DNA from: Metaruminococcus_A gallistercoris
Lineage (GTDB): Bacteria > Bacillota > Clostridia > Oscillospirales > Ruminococcaceae
Assembly: GCA_904394975.1 (NCBI GenBank)
Contig: CAJFNQ010000018.1
Location: 1 to 59,320 of the forward strand
Direction of reading: 5' to 3'
DNA: 59,320 bases
The translations under genes and the position numbers were made by a program. The notes beneath the pieces were generated by a model, which searched no databases, was not told where the DNA came from, and saw nothing but the letters and a program-made list of their open reading frames with translations. This document shows, one piece after another, positions 15,128-23,778 of the stretch; position 1 is the first letter of the stretch; every line of letters begins with the position of its first letter.

Positions 15128-16792
15128 ATGTACCGTGAAAAGCTGATCAAAACAGCTTTGGGCGAATGTGAGCCGGACCTTGTTTTGAAAAACGGAAAAG
15201 TCATTCAGGTGCTGACCGGTGAGATCCTTTTGTGTGACATCGCGATCAGCGATGGCAGAATTGCCGGGCTGGGAAATTATAAAGCAACAAATACGGTGGA
15301 TTTACAGGGGCGATACGTTTCACCGGGGTTCATCAATTCTCATTGCCATGTGGAATCTTCCATGGCCCTTCCGGAACGGTACTGCGCTGAGGAACTTCGT
15401 TTTGGCGTTACTACCGTGATCACCGACCCGCACGAGATTGCAAACGTTTGCGGAGCGGAAGGCATCCGGTTCATGCTGGAACGGTCGCGGCAGCTCCCAA
15501 TGAACTATTTTGTACAGGTGCCTTCCTGCGTTCCCAGTACAAAGTTTGAGCATGCGGGAAGTGTATTGTCAGCGGAGGATTTGCGGGAATTTTTAGACCA
15601 CCCGGGAGTAACAGGACTTGGCGAGGTGATGGATTTCCGCGGTGTTGCCGCGTGCGATCCTGAACTGCTTCGTAAGATTTCTCTGTTTGAAGGCAAGGTG
15701 CTGGACGGGCATTTGCCCACTGTTCCGCAGCAACTGCTTCAGCCTTACGCGGCTGCCGGTATCCAGACCGACCATGAAAGCGTTACCTTCGGCGAAGCGA
15801 GAGAGAAGCTGCGCGCCGGAATGTATGTCCTCATCCGGGAAGGAAGCGGCAGTAAAAATCTGCAAGCGATTGTGGAAGGAATCGTTCGGGAAGGACTTGA
15901 TACCTCTCGTCTGGCGTTTTGTACAGACGATAAGCATCTTGCGGATATCCACCGGGAAGGGACCATCCGCAAGAATATTCAAATGGCGATTCAGCTCGGC
16001 ATGGCGCCGGTTACAGCGTATCAGCTTGCGACAATCAACGCCGCGCGGATTTATGGCCTGAGCGGGATCGGCGCGGTTGCCCCAGGGTATCGTGCGGACC
16101 TAGTGGTTCTGGACAGTTTGAAGGATGTGACCGTTTTTGATGTTTATAAAGACGGAAAACCGTTTAACAAGGTGAAATGGCCGGATGCTGTCCCGGTGCC
16201 GGAATCAATCCTTCATTCTGTGCGGCTTCCTCATCAGGAGCTTTCTTTCCATTTACCGGAACAGAGGGATTATTCTGTGATACGGATGATCCCAAAGCAG
16301 ATCATCACCAGAAAAGAAACTCTTTCTGCGGAAGAAGCGAAGCGGAAAATGAGCGAAGGAGAGCTTTTAAAAATCGCTGTGATCGAGCGGCATCATGCGA
16401 CCGGAAATATGGGAGTTGGTCTGCTTGCCGGATATGGTCTCAAAAACGGCGCGATTGCAACAACAGTTGCTCACGATTCGCATAACCTCATTGTAGCGGG
16501 TGATAATGACCGCGATATGCTCGCCGCTGTTCACGAGCTGGAACGGGTGCAGGGAGGATATACGCTGGTGCGCGGCGGGAAACCGGTAACGACCCTTCCG
16601 CTTCCGGTTGCCGGTTTGATGTCGCCGCTGGAGACAGACTCTCTCATTGCCAAAATCCGTGAACTGTCCGACCGTGCGCACCAAATGGGTGTTTTTCCGG
16701 ATATGGATCCGTTTATCGCCTTGAGTTTTCTGGCTCTTCCTGTGCTTCCGGAAATTCGCATTACCGATATGGGTGTACTGGATGTTTTCTAG
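15128..16792 (+). CDS. ade: Adenine deaminase
   Basis: 554 residues from the ATG at 15128, with GGGGAGG at 15110-15116; longer in-frame starts lack a site. It converts adenine to hypoxanthine and ammonia in purine salvage. The amidohydrolase barrel shows the metal ligands HCHVESS (about 71-77), DPHEIAN, DGHLP and CTDDKH, and the C-terminal Ade domain has HHATGNMGVGL and AHDSHN. Length is close to the 570-600 of bacterial Ade. It is monocistronic, with a strong terminator downstream and a structured leader upstream. Cytoplasmic, Mn/Fe-dependent by family. Confidence 0.96.
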   Translation: MYREKLIKTALGECEPDLVLKNGKVIQVLTGEILLCDIAISDGRIAGLGNYKATNTVDLQGRYVSPGFINSHCHVESSMALPERYCAEELRFGVTTVITDPHEIANVCGAEGIRFMLERSRQLPMNYFVQVPSCVPSTKFEHAGSVLSAEDLREFLDHPGVTGLGEVMDFRGVAACDPELLRKISLFEGKVLDGHLPTVPQQLLQPYAAAGIQTDHESVTFGEAREKLRAGMYVLIREGSGSKNLQAIVEGIVREGLDTSRLAFCTDDKHLADIHREGTIRKNIQMAIQLGMAPVTAYQLATINAARIYGLSGIGAVAPGYRADLVVLDSLKDVTVFDVYKDGKPFNKVKWPDAVPVPESILHSVRLPHQELSFHLPEQRDYSVIRMIPKQIITRKETLSAEEAKRKMSEGELLKIAVIERHHATGNMGVGLLAGYGLKNGAIATTVAHDSHNLIVAGDNDRDMLAAVHELERVQGGYTLVRGGKPVTTLPLPVAGLMSPLETDSLIAKIRELSDRAHQMGVFPDMDPFIALSFLALPVLPEIRITDMGVLDVF

Positions 16793-16828
16793 CAATATAA
16801 ACTTTTAAATAAAGCAATTTTCAAAAAC

Positions 16829-16858
16829 AAAAAGCTCGGTATAAACCGAGCTTTTTTA
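16829..16858. terminator. Bidirectional terminator between ade and ABC operon
   Basis: AAAAAGCTCGGT-ATAA-ACCGAGCTTTTTT; the A and T flanks allow use in both directions by the convergent genes. Confidence 0.93.
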
Positions 16859-16870
16859 TTGTTGTAATGA

Positions 16871-18757
16871 TTAAGACAACTCCAGTTTACCAGTGTATAA
16901 CTGATAATAGGTGCCGTGCTGCTTAATGAGTTCTTTGTGGGTACCGCGTTCAATGATTCGGCCGTGTTCCAGAACAATGATGGCGTCACTGTTGCGAATG
17001 GTGGAAAGCCGGTGAGCAATGACAAATACGGTACGGCCTTTCATCAGGTTATCCATGCCTTTCTGAACAATGCTTTCCGTACGGGTATCAATGCTGGACG
17101 TCGCTTCATCCAGAATAAGCACCGGGGGATTGGCGATTGCCGCGCGCGCAATGGCAATCAACTGCCGCTGACCCTGCGAAAGTTCTTCGCCGTCACCGGT
17201 CAGCATGGTGTTGTAACCATTCGGAAGTCTGCGGATAAACTGGTCAGCGTAGGCAAGTTTTGCCGCTTCGTAAACTTCTTCTTCGGTGGCATCCAGTTTT
17301 CCGTAGCGAATGTTTTCCATAATCGTTCCGGTGAACAGGTGAGTATCCTGCAAAACAATGCCGAGCGAGCGGCGAAGATCTGCTTTTTTGATTTTGTTGA
17401 TGTTAATGCCGTCGTAACGGATTTTACCGTCCTGCACATCGTAAAACCGGTTGATTAAGTTGGTGATGGTTGTTTTGCCCGCACCGGTGGAGCCAACAAA
17501 AGCCAGTTTCTGTCCCGGTTTTGCATACAGGGTCAAATCGTGCAGAACGATTTTGTCTTCTTCATAGCCGAAGGACATGTCATAAAACCGGACATCACCT
17601 TTCAGTTCAGTGTAGGTAACGGAACCATCTGCCTGGTGAGGGTGTTTCCACGCCCATGTTCCAGTGCGTTCTTTACACTCAACAAGGTTGCCGTTTTCAT
17701 CTTTTTTCGCGTTGACCAGCGTAACATATCCGTCATCAACTTCCGGTTCTTCATCAATCATTTCAAAAATACGTTCTGCGCCGGCCAAAGCCATAACAAT
17801 GGAGTTGAACTGCTGCGCAACCTGCATGAACGGCTGGGAAAAGCTTTTTGTAAACTGCAGGTAAGCTACGATGGTACCAATGGTGATTCCACCAATTCCG
17901 TTGATGGAAAGGATAGCGCCTAAAATGGCTGTCAGCACGAACTGAAGGTTTCCGATGTTACCCATGACCGGCCCCATGATGCTGGCGAATGTATGCGCTT
18001 TGGATGAGCTGTTATAAAGCCGGGCATTCAGCTCATCAAATTCCTCTTTTGATTTTTCTTCATGGTTGAATACTTTAATGACCCGTTGGCCGTTCATCCG
18101 TTCTTCGACGAATCCGGTCACATCCGCCAGGTCAAGCTGCTGCTGCACAAAGTATTTTCCGCTGTTTCCGCCCAGCTTACGTGCCAGAAGAAACATGACC
18201 AGAATGACAAGTACCGCGAGAATGGTAAGAAGCGGGCTTAAAACCAACATGGAGATGAACGTCGCGATAATGGTGATACCTGACATAAGAACCTGCGGAA
18301 TGGACTGGTTGATCATCTGGCGCAGGGTATCGGTATCGTTGGTGTACAAGCTCATGATGGAACCGTTGGTGTTCTGGTCAAAATAACGGATCGGAAGAGT
18401 CTGCATATGCTCAAACATTTCATCACGTACCCGTTTTAAAACACCTTGCCCGATTTTGACCATCAGGCGGCTGTATAAAAACGAGCCGATGATGCCAAAT
18501 ACGAAAATGATGGCCAGTGTAATGAGCGCCCGGTAGAAGCCGGAAAAGTCAGGGGATGCCTGATCGACCAGAGGCATGATGTAATCGTCCAGCATGATTT
18601 TCATGGAAAATGAAACCGCGATGGAAGCGATGGAAGAGACGACAATGCAGATAAATACAACGATGAATTCTACTTTATAGGTTCCGGTTACGTATTTTAA
18701 CAGCCGTTTTGCTGTTTTTCCAACGTTTTTGGCGCCGCGTTTTGCGTTGTTATTCAT
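16871..18757 (-). CDS. ABC exporter half-transporter, catalytically competent subunit
   Basis: 628 residues from the ATG at 18757 (AAAGGAAG upstream); a start ten codons earlier is possible but has no site. A six-helix exporter domain covers about 25-330, then a nucleotide-binding domain with Walker A GSTGAGKTT, signature LSQGQRQ (second Gly replaced by Gln) and Walker B LILDEATSSID with the catalytic Glu. An extra loop of about 40 residues sits between the two domains. The upstream gene overlaps it by 8 nt and encodes the partner. The residue pattern is that of heterodimeric BmrCD/TM287-288-type multidrug exporters with one degenerate site. A MarR regulator heads the operon, so drug-induced expression is likely. 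Confidence 0.93.
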   Translation of the reverse strand: MNNNAKRGAKNVGKTAKRLLKYVTGTYKVEFIVVFICIVVSSIASIAVSFSMKIMLDDYIMPLVDQASPDFSGFYRALITLAIIFVFGIIGSFLYSRLMVKIGQGVLKRVRDEMFEHMQTLPIRYFDQNTNGSIMSLYTNDTDTLRQMINQSIPQVLMSGITIIATFISMLVLSPLLTILAVLVILVMFLLARKLGGNSGKYFVQQQLDLADVTGFVEERMNGQRVIKVFNHEEKSKEEFDELNARLYNSSSKAHTFASIMGPVMGNIGNLQFVLTAILGAILSINGIGGITIGTIVAYLQFTKSFSQPFMQVAQQFNSIVMALAGAERIFEMIDEEPEVDDGYVTLVNAKKDENGNLVECKERTGTWAWKHPHQADGSVTYTELKGDVRFYDMSFGYEEDKIVLHDLTLYAKPGQKLAFVGSTGAGKTTITNLINRFYDVQDGKIRYDGININKIKKADLRRSLGIVLQDTHLFTGTIMENIRYGKLDATEEEVYEAAKLAYADQFIRRLPNGYNTMLTGDGEELSQGQRQLIAIARAAIANPPVLILDEATSSIDTRTESIVQKGMDNLMKGRTVFVIAHRLSTIRNSDAIIVLEHGRIIERGTHKELIKQHGTYYQLYTGKLELS

Positions 18758-20483
18758 TGTCCGCACTTCCTTTCGTCTGAGATTCATACACTTCGCGGTA
18801 GATCTGATTGGTCTTTAACAGTTCTTCGGAGGTTCCAACACCATTGATCTCACCGTTGTCAATAACAATGATCTGGTCAGCGTCTTCAATGGAAGATACC
18901 CTCTGAGAAATGATGATTTTTGTTGTATCGGGAATCTCTTCGCGGAAGGCTTTGCGGATGAGCGCGTCGGTTTTGGTGTCGACCGCGCTGGTGGAGTCAT
19001 CCAAAATCAAAATCTTGGGTTTCTTTAACAGCGCACGGGCGATGCACAAACGCTGTTTCTGTCCGCCGGAAACGTTGTTACCTCCCTGAACGATCATCGT
19101 GTCGTATTTTTGCGGGAATTCCTGAACAAAACTGTCCGCCTGCGCGAGACGGCAAACCCGCTGAACCTCTTCATCGCTGGCGTTTTCATCGCCCCAGCGC
19201 ACGTTGTCGTAGATGCTGCCGGTGAACAGAACGTTTTTCTGAAGCACCATGGCCACCTGGTCACGCAGCGCCTCCAAATCATAGTTCCGAACATCGACTC
19301 CGCCGACTTTGATGCTGCCGGAAGTTACGTCGTAAAGGCGGGGAATCAGCTGAACAAGCGTGGATTTGGAGCTGCCGGTCCCGCCGAATATACCGATAAT
19401 CTGCCCTGATTTGATGTGCAGATTAATATTTTGAAGAGACAGTTTGTTTTCATCGCCCGCATAGCTGAAGTTAACGTTTTCAAAGTCAATGCTGCCGTCT
19501 TTTACTTGTTTTACGGCGTTTTCTTTATTCTGCATCTCAGGGACTTCTTTTAACACTTCGGTGATACGGTCGGTCGAAGCCTGAGCGATCATATTCAAAA
19601 CGAACACGAAAGAAACGATCATGAGCGCGGAGAGAATCTGGATCGCATAAACCAGAACACTGGTCAGCTGTCCGGCTTCCATAGTGCCACCGACGATGGA
19701 GGTACCGCCGAGCAGTACAATGATGAGAATCACTGCGTACATGACGAACATCATAACCGGGCTGTTAAAAGCAACGATTTTCTCAGCTTTAGTAAACAGG
19801 GTGAAGACAACTTTTGATATACCGTGGAATTTTTCAATTTCGTGGTCTTCCCGCACATAGGCTTTCACAACACGGGCGGCATTGACGTTTTCCTGAACAC
19901 TGTTGTTCAGGATATCGTACTCGTCAAACACCTGAATAAAGTATTTGTGCGCCTTTTTCGCAATCAAAAGAAGTAGGAAACCAAGCACCGGAACGGCGAT
20001 CAAGAACAGAATGGCGATTTCCATGTTGATGGTCAGAGTCATGATCCAGCAGAGAATGATCATGATCGGCGCTCTTGCCAGCATACGGATGGTCATCATG
20101 TAGGCCATCTGCACGTTGGTAATATCGGTCGTCATTCTTGTGACAAGACTTGGAGTAGAAAAATGGTCGATGTTTTTAAAGGAGAAATCCTGAATTTTGT
20201 AAAAAATATCGTGCCGCAGATTCGCAGCGTATCCTGCGCCTGCTTCAGCGGCGAATTTTCCAGCGAGTGCGCCGAACAAAAGCGCGAGCATTGCGAGAAT
20301 CGCAAGAAAAATGCCGTTTACAATGACATAGTTCAAATCGTTTCCCTGAATACCGATATCGATGATATTAGCCATGAGAAACGGGATGAGAACTTCCATG
20401 AATACTTCGAGGGTAACGAATACCGGTGCAAGAATGGACTGCTTTTTGTATTCTCGAATGGATTTGAAAAGCAATCGGTTCAT
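18750..20483 (-). CDS. ABC exporter half-transporter, degenerate-site subunit
   Basis: 577 residues from the ATG at 20483, with AAAAGGAGTGATGGT upstream. A six-helix membrane domain is followed by a nucleotide-binding domain. Walker A reads GGTGSSKST (a Ser replaces a conserved Gly), the signature is canonical VSGGQKQ, and Walker B is LILDDSTSAVD with Asp in place of the catalytic Glu. This complements the partner encoded downstream (overlap 8 nt), whose Walker B is intact but whose signature is altered, as expected for a heterodimeric exporter. It lies 28 bp downstream of the MarR gene, in one operon. Confidence 0.93.
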   Translation of the reverse strand: MNRLLFKSIREYKKQSILAPVFVTLEVFMEVLIPFLMANIIDIGIQGNDLNYVIVNGIFLAILAMLALLFGALAGKFAAEAGAGYAANLRHDIFYKIQDFSFKNIDHFSTPSLVTRMTTDITNVQMAYMMTIRMLARAPIMIILCWIMTLTINMEIAILFLIAVPVLGFLLLLIAKKAHKYFIQVFDEYDILNNSVQENVNAARVVKAYVREDHEIEKFHGISKVVFTLFTKAEKIVAFNSPVMMFVMYAVILIIVLLGGTSIVGGTMEAGQLTSVLVYAIQILSALMIVSFVFVLNMIAQASTDRITEVLKEVPEMQNKENAVKQVKDGSIDFENVNFSYAGDENKLSLQNINLHIKSGQIIGIFGGTGSSKSTLVQLIPRLYDVTSGSIKVGGVDVRNYDLEALRDQVAMVLQKNVLFTGSIYDNVRWGDENASDEEVQRVCRLAQADSFVQEFPQKYDTMIVQGGNNVSGGQKQRLCIARALLKKPKILILDDSTSAVDTKTDALIRKAFREEIPDTTKIIISQRVSSIEDADQIIVIDNGEINGVGTSEELLKTNQIYREVYESQTKGSADNE

Positions 20484-20511
20484 ACCATCACTCCTTTTAA
20501 ATTTGTTGAGA

Positions 20512-20958
20512 TCACCAAGGGGTTTCCATAATATTTTGGTAGGCAAGCTTCAGGAAACGCAAAAAGTCGTTCTGTTCTTTAGGGGATAACCCTTTCACCA
20601 GTTGGCGTTCAAGACGTTCACGGTTTTGGATCATCTGCGTAACGAACCCTTCTTCACGTCCGGTCAGGCGCACCAGCTTGACCCGCTTGTCTTTAGGACT
20701 GACGGATGTTTCGATGAAGCCTTTGTTTTTCATCAGATGTAAAATGTTGACTACAGTTGGATGAGAAATTTTCAGAAAATCCTGAATATCTTTCTGGCTG
20801 GTCACCTCATTGTTTTCACGTTTTTTCAGAAAATGGATGATTCTCATCTGCTGCATGGTCAGATTGTACTCCCGGCAATCCCGATTTGCCTGCTGACGGA
20901 GCGCTTCGCTTAAAATTTTAATCATCGCGCCAATGTCTTTAACATCCTGAATTTCCAT
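20512..20958 (-). CDS. MarR-family transcriptional regulator
   Basis: A 148-residue winged-helix dimer. The DNA-recognition region is SQKDIQDFLKISHPTVVNILHLMKNKG, split here as helix 3 (KDIQDFLKIS) and recognition helix (HPTVVNILHLMKNKG); the wing has SPKDKRVKLVRLT. It heads an operon with two ABC exporter genes. A large palindrome covers its own -10 region, so it is almost certainly an autorepressor released by toxic compounds. The inducer is unknown. Confidence 0.93.
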   Translation of the reverse strand: MEIQDVKDIGAMIKILSEALRQQANRDCREYNLTMQQMRIIHFLKKRENNEVTSQKDIQDFLKISHPTVVNILHLMKNKGFIETSVSPKDKRVKLVRLTGREEGFVTQMIQNRERLERQLVKGLSPKEQNDFLRFLKLAYQNIMETPW

Positions 20959-20973
20959 CGGTCAGCCACCTTT

Positions 20974-21043
20974 AAAATATGTAGTATGCGACATTAATTT
21001 GTTGCATGCTACATATTTTAATGGCTTTTTTTTACTTTGTCAA
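20974..21043 (-). promoter_or_regulatory. MarR operon promoter with 46-bp palindromic operator
   Basis: On the minus strand TTGACA (21038-21043) and TAAAAT (21015-21020) are 17 bp apart. An inverted repeat with two 20-nt arms (20974-20993 and 21000-21019, 18 of 20 matched, core ATGTAG...CTACAT) covers the -10 and start region. The geometry predicts tight repression by the encoded MarR protein. Confidence 0.85.
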
Positions 21044-21357
21044 TAGGTAGCAATGCAACAAATTAATATTTGGATTATAGGCGCATGAATGTTTGTCCTT
21101 AAAGCCTGTTTTTTGTATAAATTGCAATAGCAACTTTTTTCTGAACAACGGAAGTTTTGCCGCTGTCGTTTTACTGTTTCATGTAAAACTGGAAACGAAA
21201 ACAAAAGAATAATATTTTGGCAGGATGTTGTTATTTCTGTACAGAATCGTTGCTTTTTTACGCCCTCTGTTACGGTATAATGAATCATAATCAGGATGGA
21301 TTTGTATGAACGATGAATCGTCCATCCGCATGGAATATATCCTTGGGAGGAATCAAA

Positions 21358-23367
21358 ATGGTTTACTATGTGTCTGCCAGTGCTTGCCGAAGCGGAGATG
21401 GTTCGCGCGAAAAACCGTTTCAAACAATTACCGCCGCTGCTGAAATCGCCCGCGCGGGTGACGAAGTCGTTGTTGCGCCGGGTATTTACCGCGAATATGT
21501 AAACCCCAAAAACGGCGGATGCGGGGAAGATTCCCGCATTGTATATCGTTCGGAAGTACCGCTTGCCGCTGTGATCACAGGCGCGGAAGAGGTGAAAAAT
21601 TGGGAACATTATCAGGGTAATGTTTGGAAAGCACGCATTCCAAATGGTATTTTCGGTTCGTATAATCCATATACAACAGTCATCGCAGGGGACTGGTACC
21701 GCGCGGGGAAGCCGATCCATACAGGTGAGATTTATCTCAACGGCAAATCCATGTATGAAGCGGTTACTCTGGAAGAGGTATTGAACCCCGTTGTGTACCG
21801 TGGTTCCTGGGACCCGGACTTTACCGTTTACAAGTGGTACACCGAACAGGACGGTGACTATACCGTTTTATACGCCAACTTCCAAGGAGCGAACCCAAAC
21901 CGGGAGAATGTTGAAATCAACGTGCGCCGTAACTGCTTTTATCCGGATAAAACCGGCGTGAACTATATTACCCTGTCCGGTTTTACCGTTAAACAGGCGG
22001 CCACCACCTGGGCGCCTCCGACTGCTTATCAGGAAGGGATGATCGGCCCTCACTGGTCCAAAGGCTGGATCATTGAGGATTGTGAGGTCTCGGATTCCAA
22101 ATGTTCCGGTATTTCACTTGGAAAATATCTTCAGCCGAATAATGAGAATAAATGGACAACCCGTTTTTACAAAAATGGTACGCAGACTGAGCGTGACGCC
22201 ATCTGTCAGGCACAGGTCGAGGGTTGGACGAAAGAAAACATCGGTTCACATATCGTGCGCCGCTGCAATATTCACGATTGCGGCCAGACCGGCATCGTAG
22301 GCCATCTGGGCTGTGTATTCTCACTGATTGAGGATAATCACATCCATCACATCAACAACAAGCAGGACCTTGCGGGCGCGGAGATCGGGGGCATTAAAAT
22401 GCATGCCGCAATCGACGTGGTCATCCGCCGCAATCATTTTCATCATTGTACCCGTGGCCTTTGGCTGGACTGGCAGGCGCAGGGTACACGCGTGACCCAG
22501 AACCTGTTCCATGATAATGTTCCGCCGAAAGGAACGGTCATCAGCAACGGCCTTGGCCTTGGTGAGGACATTTTTGTGGAGGTTTCTCACGGTCCTACGC
22601 TGATTGACAACAATCTGCTCCTTTCCGATTGTGTTGGCCGGCTGAGTACACAGGGCCTTGCGTTCGTACATAATTTGATCGCTGGTTCCTTTACCTGGGT
22701 TGGAAACGGTACGAATAACGGCGGTCAGCGTTTCGCCACTCCGCGGTATACGCCGTACCATATGCCGCATCGCACTGAGGTTGCCGGGTTTATGACCATC
22801 CTGCACGGTGACGCGCGTTTTTACAACAATATTTTCGTGCAGAAAGAGATTCGTGAGGATTTCGTAGCGTATACCAAAGAAAACCATAATAACGGTCTGG
22901 GCTTTTACCAGTTTGTCTGCGGTACAAAGCCGTATGATGGTTATCCGACCGCGGAAGAGTATTTCAGCCGCTTTACCGCAGAAAGCTGTGTGGACAACGC
23001 ACAAAGAGACCTGTTTTACGACCATCTTCCGGTCTATACCGGCGGAAATGTTTATTTTAACGGCGCCGAACCCTGTGATAAGGAAGAAAATTATAAGGTC
23101 GTTGCTGATCGCGTAACGCTGGAATTGGAAGAAAAAGACGGAAGCTGGGTCTTGCATACCAACCTGTATGATTATCTGCCGCAGTTTGAAACCCAGGTCA
23201 TCCACACCGATTTGCTGGGCGAAGCGTTTGAACCGGAGCAGAAGTTTGAATCGCCGGATGGCACACCGATTTTGTTTGACCGGGATTACTTCGGCTGTAA
23301 GCGCGGTATCATGCCGCTTGCGGGTCCGTTTGCCGGCAGTGCCGAAGCAAACGATGTGCTGGCGTAA
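21358..23367 (+). CDS. Right-handed parallel beta-helix protein
   Basis: 669 residues from the ATG at 21358 (GGGAGGA upstream). The N-terminus has the polysaccharide-lyase-like opening YVSASACRSGDGSREKPFQT and AGDEVVVAPGIYREYV. The body contains repeated beta-helix rungs around 220-420, such as SHIVRRCNIHDCGQTGIVG, IEDNHIHHI and VIRRNHFHHCTRGLWLD. No signal peptide is visible, so it appears cytoplasmic and may act on imported oligosaccharides, although beta-helix folds also serve as epimerases. A TATAAT at 21276-21281 may be its -10, with no good -35. No neighbour indicates the substrate. Confidence 0.85.
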   Translation: MVYYVSASACRSGDGSREKPFQTITAAAEIARAGDEVVVAPGIYREYVNPKNGGCGEDSRIVYRSEVPLAAVITGAEEVKNWEHYQGNVWKARIPNGIFGSYNPYTTVIAGDWYRAGKPIHTGEIYLNGKSMYEAVTLEEVLNPVVYRGSWDPDFTVYKWYTEQDGDYTVLYANFQGANPNRENVEINVRRNCFYPDKTGVNYITLSGFTVKQAATTWAPPTAYQEGMIGPHWSKGWIIEDCEVSDSKCSGISLGKYLQPNNENKWTTRFYKNGTQTERDAICQAQVEGWTKENIGSHIVRRCNIHDCGQTGIVGHLGCVFSLIEDNHIHHINNKQDLAGAEIGGIKMHAAIDVVIRRNHFHHCTRGLWLDWQAQGTRVTQNLFHDNVPPKGTVISNGLGLGEDIFVEVSHGPTLIDNNLLLSDCVGRLSTQGLAFVHNLIAGSFTWVGNGTNNGGQRFATPRYTPYHMPHRTEVAGFMTILHGDARFYNNIFVQKEIREDFVAYTKENHNNGLGFYQFVCGTKPYDGYPTAEEYFSRFTAESCVDNAQRDLFYDHLPVYTGGNVYFNGAEPCDKEENYKVVADRVTLELEEKDGSWVLHTNLYDYLPQFETQVIHTDLLGEAFEPEQKFESPDGTPILFDRDYFGCKRGIMPLAGPFAGSAEANDVLA

Positions 23368-23407
23368 ACTGCTTTGTAAGTGGTCTGTTGTGGAAATATT
23401 TTGGCGT

Positions 23408-23436
23408 TTGACAGTGACCGCTACATATGTTATAAT
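23408..23436 (+). promoter_or_regulatory. Consensus promoter of the thiC leader
   Basis: TTGACA (23408-23413), 17 bp, TATAAT (23431-23436): both hexamers are perfect. Transcription starts just ahead of the first TPP aptamer. Confidence 0.88.
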
Positions 23437-23442
23437 TTGTGT

Positions 23443-23524
23443 CAATGCAGGGGGACTGCGATGCAGTTGAGAAGGTAAAACCTGACCCTTTGAACCTGTC
23501 AGTTTACACTGTCGTAGGGAGCTT
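23443..23524 (+). promoter_or_regulatory. TPP riboswitch aptamer 1
   Basis: The THI-element core is clear: GGGGGACTGCGATGCAG, TTGAGAAGGT, ACCTGACCCTTTGAACCTG and GTCGTAGGGAGC. TPP binding is expected to favour the terminator at 23544-23577. Confidence 0.95.
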
Positions 23525-23543
23525 GTAATACGGCTTTGACCAG

Positions 23544-23577
23544 AGGCATCTTCCCTGTGAAGGTGCCTTTTGTTTTG
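23544..23577 (+). terminator. Expression-platform terminator of TPP riboswitch 1
   Basis: AGGCATCTTC-CCTGT-GAAGGTGCCT followed by TTTGTTTTG. It lies 20 nt after aptamer 1 and before aptamer 2, so it can stop transcription before the second switch is made. Confidence 0.85.
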
Positions 23578-23607
23578 TCTTTCCTGTGTGAAAATTAAAA
23601 TTGAATC

Positions 23608-23694
23608 GTCGTTTGCGGGGGGACTGCGTCGCAGTTGAGAAGGTAAAACCTGACCCTTTGAACCTGTCAGTTCATACTGTCGTAGGGAAGCAAT
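23608..23694 (+). promoter_or_regulatory. TPP riboswitch aptamer 2
   Basis: A second full THI element, nearly identical to the first across the core (GTTGAGAAGGTAAAACC, CTGACCCTTTGAACCTG, GTCGTAGGGAAGC) but with different flanks and P1 helix. It has its own terminator. Confidence 0.95.
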
Positions 23695-23704
23695 CCGTTT
23701 GAAT

Positions 23705-23739
23705 AAAACAGCGCTTCTCCGGCGCTGTTTTTTCTTTTC
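23705..23739 (+). terminator. Expression-platform terminator of TPP riboswitch 2
   Basis: AAAACAGCGC-TTCTCCG-GCGCTGTTTT followed by TTTCTTTT. It lies between aptamer 2 and thiC. Confidence 0.88.
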
Positions 23740-23778
23740 CGCAGACACAGCAGGCGTGAGCCGGAAAGGAAGATGTTT

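Noticed and set aside
15031..15128. Purine riboswitch before adenine deaminase
   Set aside because: The conserved purine aptamer loops are not present; only unassigned helices are seen.
21040..21720. A 226-codon minus-strand open frame
   Set aside because: It covers the MarR promoter region and the start of the beta-helix gene, with composition unlike a protein.
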